Shown in pieces: positions 1-6,110 of a DNA stretch of 12,390 bases. The DNA is from Micromonosporaceae bacterium. GTDB lineage: Bacteria; Actinomycetota; Actinomycetes; Mycobacteriales; Micromonosporaceae. Location of the stretch: NCBI GenBank assembly GCA_003543035.1, contig DPJL01000045.1:1-12390 (forward strand), written 5' to 3'. The number at the start of each line of letters is the position of its first letter. Position 1 is the first letter of the stretch. The position numbers and the translations under genes were made by a program. The notes under the pieces were generated by a model. It worked only from the letters and a program-made list of their open reading frames with translations. It did no database searches and was not told where the DNA came from.

Positions 1-1392
1 CTGAGCCAGGCTGACCAGGACCGCCCCGAGTAGGGCGGCGACCGGCAGAACGCGAGCGTGTCTGGCTCCGACCAAGGCCCGGGCGGCGTGTGGTGCGACA
101 AGGCCCACGAAGCCGATGACCCCGACCGCCGACACGGCCGTCGAGGTGAGCACCGCCGCGCCGACTAGTACGAGAAGCCGAGCCTTCTCCAGCGGCACGC
201 CAAGCACCCTGGGCGTGTCGTCGTCAAGGGAGAGTAGGTCCAGCTCGCGGCGTGCGAGGGCGACCATCGGTGTGAACATGAGCAGCGCCAGCGCCACCGG
301 GAGGACCTGCTCTGGGGTACGGCCGTAGGTCGAGCCGGACAGCCAGGTCAGCGCCTTGCCGGTGTTCCAGGGATCGAACGCGACGATGATGAAGGTGATG
401 ACGGCAAGGCCACCAGCCCATGCGCCGACGCCAATGAGCACCAGCCGGTCTGAGCTAAGCCCGGCCCGCCACGACAGTCCATAAACGATGGTGAACGCAA
501 GCAGCGCTCCAGTTCCCGCGGCCGCCGACATCGCCCAGACACCGGCCAGGGGCAGGAACGTCAGCAGCGAAACAGCGCCCACACCGGCTCCGGCGGTGAT
601 GCCGAGCAAGCCCGGCTCTGCCAACGGGTTACGGCAGACCGCCTGCACGACTGTGCCGGCGATGGCGAGCGCGGCACCGGCCAGTACGGCGGCCAGGACT
701 CGCGGATAGCGTTGGTCGAGGACGAAGGTGATGGAGCGCCCGCTGCGGTTGTGCAGCCAGTTGGCCACGTCGCCGGTCAACAGCCAGGTGTCTCCGGCCA
801 GCATCCCGAGGATGACTGCGCCGCATAGGATAATCGCACTGATCGTGACGATCGTGAGGAAGAAGCCGCGGGAGCGCACGGCGGCGAAGTGACCGGCCGG
901 TGGGCGGCGAGTCGGCCCGGAGTCGCGGTGCCGCCGCGCGAGCCAGATCAGCACCACCGCGCCAAAGAGTGTCGTCACCACCCCGGTCGGGATGTCGACG
1001 CCACCTTGGCCGCCCAGGACGCTGCGCAAGATGATGTCCGCGCCCAGCACGATGCCGATCCCCGCCAGCGCTGACATGGGTAGCAAAACCCGGTGCCGGT
1101 GTAGAGCCGGCAGCCATCGTGCGGCCAGGCGCGCGATCACCGGGGCGCACAGCCCGACGAATCCCACCGGTCCGGCCAGCGTCACCGCGGCCGACGACAA
1201 CAGCACAGCAAGGAGAGTGACCTGGATGCGGGTGCGGCGGACCGCCACACCAAGAATCTGCGCCGAGTCGTCTCCCAGGCTCAGCAGGTCAAGTCTGCGT
1301 CCGATCAGGACAGTGGCCAAGGCGGCGGCGGCGACCAGCGGTGCGATCTGCTTGACCGCGTTGAGGTCGCTTTGCACCAGCGATCCGTTGCC
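1..1392 (-). pseudogene. Iron-siderophore ABC importer permease (FhuB-like double FecCD), part after the in-frame stop; runs off the window
   Basis: This is the continuation, in the same frame, of the permease gene that begins at 1947. I translated every codon from 1392 to 1 and found no second stop. The product would be the inner-membrane channel that passes ferric siderophore to the cytosol with the ATPase encoded upstream. The end of the first FecCD domain is visible, including the segment LAGPVGFVGLCAP near 1140-1180. A linker lies near 890-930. A nearly complete second FecCD domain follows, with LDQRYPRVLAAVLAGAALA at about 660-720 and VGVIGFVGLVAPHAAR at about 75-125. Domain two aligns with domain one, so the intact protein would be a fused double permease of roughly 650-700 residues. 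Its 3' end is outside the window. A GTG at 1375-1377 preceded by GGA could allow re-initiation, but the product would begin in mid-domain. I call it part of a broken gene unless TAG is read through or is a sequence error. Confidence 0.8.
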
Positions 1393-1395
1393 CTA
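1393..1395 (-). other. In-frame TAG replacing an expected Trp codon in the permease
   Basis: On the coding strand the codons read GGC CTT TTC GCC TAG GGC AAC GGA TCG, that is GLFA-stop-GNGS. In the second FecCD domain of the same gene the matching stretch (about 320-355) reads ALTWLSGS, so the stop aligns with Trp and the GS pair aligns with GS. TGG to TAG is a single G-to-A change. The frame is open for all 464 codons after it. Confidence 0.85.
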
Positions 1396-1947
1396 GGCGA
1401 AAAGGCCGATGGTGGCCTGCTCGTGTAACAGCAGCAGCAGCGTGGTTAGGGAGGCAAGCGCCAGCATGATTGCCGACCCGGCGAGGATGAGACGGGTCGG
1501 CCCGGATCGACCGCCCGCGGATAGCAGCATGACCAGTCCCGCGGCGGCCAGCCCGCCGCAGAACGCCATTGCCCCGGACAGCAGGACCGGTAGTGACAGG
1601 CCGAAGGCGGCGGCGGCGACCACCGCGAGGTGTGCGCCGGCGTTCACGGCGAGGGTGTCCGGTGAGGCGAGAGGGTTGCGGGCCAGTGATTGGAACGCCG
1701 CACCGGCGATGCCCAGCGCTAGCCCGACGGTGAGCCCGGCGAGCATGCGCGGCAGCCGGGAGGCGATGAGGATACGAGCCGTATCCTCATCGCCATTGCC
1801 CAGCATCAGGCCGATCAGATCGCCGGCGCCGACGCCGGACGTTCCCTGAGTGAGGTGAACGGCGGCGACCGCGGTCAAGACCATTGCGGCCAGCAGGAAC
1901 GCGGCGGTGAGCCGCACTCGCGGCACCGGCGAGGCGATCTGGCTCAA
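1393..1947 (-). CDS. FecCD-type siderophore ABC permease, N-terminal 184 residues, ended by in-frame TAG
   Basis: This is the amino-terminal part of a FhuB-like double permease. The start is TTG at 1945-1947, which overlaps the TGA of the upstream binding-protein gene (TTGA), so translation is probably coupled. The sequence opens with a hydrophobic segment (LTAAFLLAAMVLTAVAAVHL). It then shows the family motif SRLPRMLAGLTVGLALGIAG and FQSLARNPLASPDTLAVNAG, followed by further membrane segments. It stops after ATIGLFA, about halfway through the first FecCD domain (a full domain is about 300-330 residues). The same frame resumes at once with GNGSLVQ. A 184-residue fragment would lack half of the first domain and is unlikely to transport anything alone. 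Natural two-protein permeases such as FepD/FepG are each full length, so this is not a normal split. Family assignment is firm; functional state is uncertain. Confidence 0.85.
   Translation of the reverse strand: MSQIASPVPRVRLTAAFLLAAMVLTAVAAVHLTQGTSGVGAGDLIGLMLGNGDEDTARILIASRLPRMLAGLTVGLALGIAGAAFQSLARNPLASPDTLAVNAGAHLAVVAAAAFGLSLPVLLSGAMAFCGGLAAAGLVMLLSAGGRSGPTRLILAGSAIMLALASLTTLLLLLHEQATIGLFA
1762..1794. repeat. Perfect inverted repeat, 15-bp arms and 3-base loop, inside the permease coding sequence
   Basis: The left arm is GGCGATGAGGATACG (1762-1776), the loop is AGC (1777-1779), and the right arm is the exact reverse complement (1780-1794). It encodes the permease stretch GDEDTARILIA, about 50 codons after the start. 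The mRNA could form a strong 15-bp hairpin. Whether it has a role or arose by chance or by templated mutation cannot be told from the sequence. Confidence 0.9.
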
Positions 1948-2921
1948 GCCGTGTAAACCTTCACAATCTCGTCCATGAACTGGCGGCAGGACAGCGGGCC
2001 GCCGAAGGTCCAGATGCCGTTGGGCATCTTGTGCAGTTGCTTGCGCTGCACGAAGGACAGCGACTCCCAGATCGGGTTGCCGGCCAGGCCACCGGCGAAC
2101 ACATCGTCGCCGTCGGAAGCGTTGTAGAAGAAGTGAAGATCAGTGGTCTTGAGCGGGCTCAGACCTTCCACGTCGGTGTTGCCCAGACCCCACACCTCGT
2201 CGACCTTGCCGGTCCAGGCGTTCTTCAGTCCCAACTGGATGGCAGTCTGCGACACGAGCGCACCCTCGCCGAACATCCGCACGGAGATGGTGCTGCCTTC
2301 CTTCCACCCATCGGCCATGGTGAACTGTTTGCCCGCACCGCCGGCCGCGGCGATCTTCTGCTTGCCCGCCGCCAGGGCCGTGTCGAAGTCGGCCAGGACC
2401 TTCTTGGCCACCTCGGCCTTGCCCACCGCGGTGGCGATCATGGTGAAGTCTTCCCGCATCCGGTCGAGGTTGCGGGTGGCATCGCTGCCCTTGGTGACGA
2501 TCACCGGTACAAACCTCTCGAGCTGACCGACCAGGGCGGAATCCCGCTCGGCTTCCATCACGACGAGATCCGGCTGCAGCGCGACGATCGAGTCCACGCT
2601 GGGTTCGCTGCGTGTGCCCACGTCTTTGACGCTGGCGTCTAGTTTTGCGGCCGTCACCCAGGTGCCGTAGCCCTTGATATCGGCGGCGCCAACCGGCATC
2701 ACCCCCAGTGTGATCAGCATTTCGGTCTCGCCCCATTCCAGGCTGACCACTTTGCGACCGGGTGATTTGAGTTGTACGGCCTTGCCGCGGCTGTCGGTCA
2801 CGGTGACCGGGCCGCCGGATGCGCCAGCCGGATTGTCCGGTGTGGACTCTGTGGTTCCGCACGCGCTGACAAGCATCACTGCGGCGCAAATGGGCATGGC
2901 AAAGCCAAGCAATCGTTTCAT
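1944..2921 (-). CDS. Iron-siderophore ABC transporter substrate-binding lipoprotein
   Basis: This 325-residue protein belongs to the periplasmic-binding family of FhuD/FepB-type siderophore receptors. It would be anchored to the outer face of the membrane, where it captures ferric siderophore and delivers it to the permease. Residues 1-20 form a lipoprotein signal (basic KR, hydrophobic core, lipobox VSAC with the lipidated Cys at 21). A Ser/Gly/Pro-rich linker follows, then the binding fold. Typical family stretches are VTVTDSRGKAVQL (about 39-51), the segment VVSLEWGETEMLITLGVMPVG, and SVDSIVALQPDLVVME. The start is ATG at 2919-2921 with GGAAGAA upstream. The gene begins 15 bases after the ATPase stop, and its TGA overlaps the permease TTG, so the three genes form one operon. 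Length is normal for the family. The siderophore bound cannot be read from the sequence. Confidence 0.93.
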   Translation of the reverse strand: MKRLLGFAMPICAAVMLVSACGTTESTPDNPAGASGGPVTVTDSRGKAVQLKSPGRKVVSLEWGETEMLITLGVMPVGAADIKGYGTWVTAAKLDASVKDVGTRSEPSVDSIVALQPDLVVMEAERDSALVGQLERFVPVIVTKGSDATRNLDRMREDFTMIATAVGKAEVAKKVLADFDTALAAGKQKIAAAGGAGKQFTMADGWKEGSTISVRMFGEGALVSQTAIQLGLKNAWTGKVDEVWGLGNTDVEGLSPLKTTDLHFFYNASDGDDVFAGGLAGNPIWESLSFVQRKQLHKMPNGIWTFGGPLSCRQFMDEIVKVYTA

Positions 2922-2936
2922 AGGGGGTTCTTCCGT

Positions 2937-3764
2937 TCAGTGGATGGGAGTGAGAGTGTGCCGGCCGATCGGCCGGCAGGTGAGTTGCCCGGTGACCGGA
3001 TCGGTCACCACGTCGATGCGGATCCCATAGGTTTGGGTCAGATGCTCGGCCGTGAGCACTTCGGCTGGTTTGCCACTGGCACGCACGCGGCCCTGATCAA
3101 GCAGCACCAGGTGATCCGCAAGCGCGGCCGCCTGGTTGAGGTCGTGCAGCACCACACCCACCGCTACAGCGTGGTCGTCTGCCAGATCGCGGACCAGGTC
3201 TAGGATTTCCACCTGGTACCGGAGGTCCAGGAAGGTGGTCGGCTCGTCGAGCAGCAGTACCCCTGTGTCTTGCGCCAGGCAGGTGGCCAACCACACCCGC
3301 TGCAACTCGCCACCGGACAGTTCATCTACTGGCCGCCCTGCCATCGGCGTGATGCCGGTGACTTCCATGGCCCACGAGATCGCCTTTGGCCCGTCCGGGT
3401 CCTCGGAGCGCCACCTGCCACGGTAGGGATGACGGCCGTAGCCAACGACGTCGTGGACGGTCACCCCGGCAGGAGTCGGCCGGCTCTGTGCCAGCAGGGT
3501 CACCCGACGTGCGAAATCCTTGGCCGCCAGGTCCAAAGCAGACGATCCGCCAGCCAACGTGATGTCGCCGCTGTCGGGCCGGTGCAGCCGGGCCAACGCA
3601 CGCAACAACGTCGACTTACCGCTGCCGTTCGGCCCCACCAGCGCCGTCACTTCGCCACTGCACAGCACGATGTTGCCGCCGCGCACCACCGGCTTGCGGT
3701 GGTAACTCAAGCAAAGCTGCACGCCACGCAAACGCTCGTCAGGGCCGGGTAAGTCGTCCAACAC
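2937..3764 (-). CDS. Iron-siderophore ABC transporter ATP-binding protein (FecE/FhuC type)
   Basis: This cytosolic ATPase of 275 residues would power the siderophore importer. All nucleotide-binding elements are present: Walker A GPNGSGKST (44-52), Q-loop Gln93, the signature LSGGE (149-153), Walker B VLLLDEP (169-175), the D-loop FLD (178-180) and the switch His207 in VLHDLN. RGRW after YGRHPY (about 109-118) is typical of the FhuC group. It is the first gene of the operon, whereas many siderophore operons begin with the binding protein or permease. The start is taken as GTG at 3762-3764. No Shine-Dalgarno lies ahead of it, and the predicted promoter places transcription initiation at or a base or two before the GTG, so a leaderless mRNA is plausible. 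TTG codons at residues 2 and 12 are alternatives, because the conserved fold begins near LRGVQL. Confidence 0.94.
   Translation of the reverse strand: MLDDLPGPDERLRGVQLCLSYHRKPVVRGGNIVLCSGEVTALVGPNGSGKSTLLRALARLHRPDSGDITLAGGSSALDLAAKDFARRVTLLAQSRPTPAGVTVHDVVGYGRHPYRGRWRSEDPDGPKAISWAMEVTGITPMAGRPVDELSGGELQRVWLATCLAQDTGVLLLDEPTTFLDLRYQVEILDLVRDLADDHAVAVGVVLHDLNQAAALADHLVLLDQGRVRASGKPAEVLTAEHLTQTYGIRIDVVTDPVTGQLTCRPIGRHTLTPIH
2959..2978. repeat. 20-bp perfect palindrome near the end of the ATPase gene
   Basis: TGCCGGCCGATCGGCCGGCA reads the same on both strands. It encodes CRPIGRH close to the ATPase C-terminus and sits about 38 bases upstream of the binding-protein start. In the mRNA it could fold into an intercistronic hairpin that shields or separates the downstream message. 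GC-rich palindromes also arise by chance in such genomes, so a role is only a suggestion. Confidence 0.7.
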
Positions 3765-3769
3765 GCCGC

Positions 3770-3788
3770 TTAGGTTAGCCTAGCCTAT
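3770..3788. promoter_or_regulatory. Iron box (DmdR1/IdeR operator) of the siderophore-uptake operon
   Basis: The plus-strand sequence is TTAGGTTAGCCTAGCCTAT. Against the actinobacterial iron-box consensus TTAGGTTAGSCTWACCTAA it matches at 17 of 19 positions, and the arms are palindromic at 7 of 9. It covers the predicted -10 of the operon. Iron-loaded DtxR-family repressor would therefore block transcription when iron is plentiful. The regulator gene is not in the window. Confidence 0.92.
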
Positions 3789-3799
3789 CCAAAAGTCAA
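3772..3799 (-). promoter_or_regulatory. Promoter of the iron operon (TTGACT - 16 - TAACCT)
   Basis: On the minus strand there is a -35 hexamer TTGACT (3794-3799), a 16-base spacer and a -10 TAACCT (3772-3777) of the actinobacterial TAnnnT form. The iron box overlaps the -10. Initiation about seven bases further would fall near 3764-3766, practically on the GTG of the ATPase gene. Confidence 0.6.
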
Positions 3800-3811
3800 G
3801 CCGAGGGTCAC

Positions 3812-3848
3812 CGCGGCGGACCCTGCCTCTGTGTGCGGGTCCGCCGCG
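3812..3848 (-). terminator. Hairpin terminator after the rhamnogalacturonan lyase gene
   Basis: CGCGGCGGACCC (3812-3823) and its exact reverse complement (3837-3848) form a 12-bp GC-rich stem with a 13-base loop. It begins 17 bases after the lyase stop and just before the iron-operon promoter. There is no proper T-run, as is common for actinobacterial terminators. It probably insulates the iron operon from pectin-operon read-through. Confidence 0.72.
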
Positions 3849-3864
3849 CGAATGTGATGCCGTA

Positions 3865-6090
3865 TCAGGGGATGTAGATGTTTGGTACCGGTGGGGTGCT
3901 CATGCCGCTGCCGATGAAGTAGCTCGGGTGTGGCGGCTGGTTGTAGCCGGTGTTCTGCCATGCAAGTGCAACGCGGTACTGCGGATCGTGCAGCAGCGTG
4001 TACAGGCGCCTGTCTGTCGTGTTTGGAGTGCTGTAGATGCGCAGGCGAGTGAAGTCGCTGGTCGGCCAGATGATCTCCTCGCGCCAGTCGCCGAACAGAT
4101 CGCCGGACAGTGACGGGGTGGCCTTGGTGCCGTTGGGTACGAAGACCCCGCTCGCGGTGAGCAGGCGAGTGTCGCCATCCGTGCCGTACTTGTCCACGTG
4201 GTTGCCATCCAGCAACTCCCGCACTGGGTCGCTGTCCCACCAGGCCAGGAAGTTCTGCGAGCCGGGTTTGCGGCTGGCCACCGTGGCTCCGGTCGTTGCG
4301 GAGCGCAGGTTCGCGACGGCGGCGGACCAGACTTCGGCGCCGGGGTTGCCGGCGTAGATGTCGCCGGCGACACCGCGGCCGTTGTCGCAACAGTTGGCCG
4401 AGCGCCACAGTACGGTGCCGTTGTTTCCGATGACCGCGTCGGCGGGTCGGTCGCCGCGCTCGCTTGGCCGGAACACTTCGACACCCGGTCGCGATGGCAC
4501 CAGGTCGCCCACGTGGAGCGCATCGCCATGACTCAGATTGGTGTTCCACAACGGCTGGCCATTGTCGTTGACGGCCATGGCACCGAACACGATCTCGTCG
4601 CGTCCGTCCAGGTCGAGATCGGCGATGGACAGGTTGTGGTTGCCCTGTCCGGTGTACTGCGACCCGGCGACGTTGGAGTCGAACACCCAACGCTTGGTCA
4701 GCTGCCCGTTGCGGAAATCCCACGCCGCGATCACCGTGCGCGTGTAGTAACCACGGGAGAAGATCATGCTGGGCCGCCGGCCGTCCAGATAGGCGGTTCC
4801 GGCCAGGAACCGGTCCACCCGGTTGCCGTAGCAGTCGCCCCAGTCGCAGACGTTGCCGCGCGGCGGATCATAGTTCTCCGTGTCCAGGATCGCCCCGTCC
4901 GTTCCCCTGAACACCGTCAAGAACTCCGGCCCGCTCAAGATGCGTCCGGCCGAGTTGCGGTAGTCGGCATTGGCGTTGCCGATGACCTGGCCGGTACCCG
5001 ACCGCGTGCCATCGGCGGTCTTCATCGCGATCTCGGCGCGGCCATCGCCGTCGTAGTCGTACACCTGGAACTGGGTGTAATGCGCCCCGGCACGGATGTT
5101 GCGGCCGAGGTCGATACGCCACAGCCGCTGCCCGTTGAGCTTGTACGCGTCGATGATCTGGTTTCCGGTGTAACCGTCGTGGGCATTGTCGTGTCCGTTG
5201 GACGGATCCCACTTCAGCACGATCTCCAGCACCCCGTCACCGTCCAGGTCGCCCACGCTCGCGTCGGCGGCGTTATAGGTGAACTGCTCGCCGGACGGCG
5301 TGGTGCCACCCACCGGCCGCTGGATCGGAACCTCTAGATAGCCGTTGCCAAAGTTGAGGGACGCGGCCGAAGCCGGCTGTTCCGCCCCGTTGACGACGGC
5401 GTAGACCGTGTAGGACGACCCGGCGGCCGCACCGGAGTCGTGATAGTTGGTCAGCGCGCCCGAGAAGATCCTTGTGCTGCCGCGGTACAGGTTGAAGGTC
5501 ACATTGGACGGATCGGTACCGAGCAGCCGCCAGCTAACCAGGTTGCCTGAGCCGGAACGCACACTGATCAGGCCCCGGTCCAGTCGCTCCATCTGTTTGC
5601 CGGTGGGGGGCGCACTGCCGACCTCGAAGTCAAGGTAGTCGATGTTGACCAGGCCGTCGGCGGCCGTCGGGCTCAACCGGATCGTGTTGCTGCCCGCATT
5701 CACCTGTGCCGTAAGGGTTTTCGTGGCCCACGTGGTCCACGCCCCGGTGCCGTCGAACGGGCCGGCCGCCTGCACGGTCGTACCGTTGACGATGATGTCC
5801 GCCGGCCGCGAAGTGGTGGTGCCGTTGGCAAATCTGATGGCGAGCGTCGCGGTGCCGGATGCCGATGCGTTGACGGTGAACTGCACCGCCGCGCCTATGG
5901 CGTTGGTGCCATTGCAGAACCCGGTCCCCGAGAAACCGCCGTGATTGGACTCGATTAGGCCATCACAGGTCGCCGGCCCGGCCTCGGCCTCGTAACGGGT
6001 TGGCGCCGCCATCGCGGATCTTCCGGACAGGACGACAAGCGAGCCGACTAGCAGGCTTGCGATCGTGATGAGGGGCTTCAGTTTCATCAT
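3865..6090 (-). CDS. Secreted rhamnogalacturonan lyase, PL11 family, with N-terminal CBM35-like domain
   Basis: This enzyme would cleave the rhamnose-galacturonic acid backbone of rhamnogalacturonan I by beta-elimination outside the cell. The 741-residue product has a Sec signal peptide (cleavage likely after SAMA, residue 28). A CBM35/CBM6-like beta-sandwich follows at about 32-157 (opening RYEAEAG, closing NIDYLDFEVG), then a short linker and a complete PL11 catalytic domain (about 165-741). The catalytic part has the family stretches RGLISVRSGSGNLVSWRLLG, NVCDWGDCYGNRVDRF and GNHNLSIADLDLDG, DLFGDWREEIIWPT, and the C-terminal NQPPHPSYFIG. Calcium-type acidic loops lie at D281-G286, D345-G350 and D491-G496. 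The first ATG at 6090 sits one base after GGGGAG; the second ATG at 6087 has better spacing, a difference of one residue. It lies 20 bases after the GH43 stop, in one operon. Endo (YesW-like) versus exo (YesX-like) action cannot be decided by eye. Confidence 0.93.
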   Translation of the reverse strand: MMKLKPLITIASLLVGSLVVLSGRSAMAAPTRYEAEAGPATCDGLIESNHGGFSGTGFCNGTNAIGAAVQFTVNASASGTATLAIRFANGTTTSRPADIIVNGTTVQAAGPFDGTGAWTTWATKTLTAQVNAGSNTIRLSPTAADGLVNIDYLDFEVGSAPPTGKQMERLDRGLISVRSGSGNLVSWRLLGTDPSNVTFNLYRGSTRIFSGALTNYHDSGAAAGSSYTVYAVVNGAEQPASAASLNFGNGYLEVPIQRPVGGTTPSGEQFTYNAADASVGDLDGDGVLEIVLKWDPSNGHDNAHDGYTGNQIIDAYKLNGQRLWRIDLGRNIRAGAHYTQFQVYDYDGDGRAEIAMKTADGTRSGTGQVIGNANADYRNSAGRILSGPEFLTVFRGTDGAILDTENYDPPRGNVCDWGDCYGNRVDRFLAGTAYLDGRRPSMIFSRGYYTRTVIAAWDFRNGQLTKRWVFDSNVAGSQYTGQGNHNLSIADLDLDGRDEIVFGAMAVNDNGQPLWNTNLSHGDALHVGDLVPSRPGVEVFRPSERGDRPADAVIGNNGTVLWRSANCCDNGRGVAGDIYAGNPGAEVWSAAVANLRSATTGATVASRKPGSQNFLAWWDSDPVRELLDGNHVDKYGTDGDTRLLTASGVFVPNGTKATPSLSGDLFGDWREEIIWPTSDFTRLRIYSTPNTTDRRLYTLLHDPQYRVALAWQNTGYNQPPHPSYFIGSGMSTPPVPNIYIP

Positions 6091-6110
6091 TCTCCCCTAG
6101 GGCATAGGAA

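Noticed and set aside
629..1150. Minus-strand open frame of 173 codons in another phase across the permease
   Set aside because: Its translation is Arg/Gly/Pro-rich without family features, while the 1947 phase gives clear FecCD motifs over the same bases.
1..1947. Reading the permease as two natural single-domain permeases like FepD and FepG
   Set aside because: The stop falls inside the first domain, not between domains. The true domain boundary is near 890-930 and is in frame without a stop.
4198..5337. Plus-strand open frame of 379 codons inside the PL11 gene
   Set aside because: It is antisense to conserved PL11 motifs, has no Shine-Dalgarno or recognisable domain, and has a composition typical of GC-rich shadow frames.
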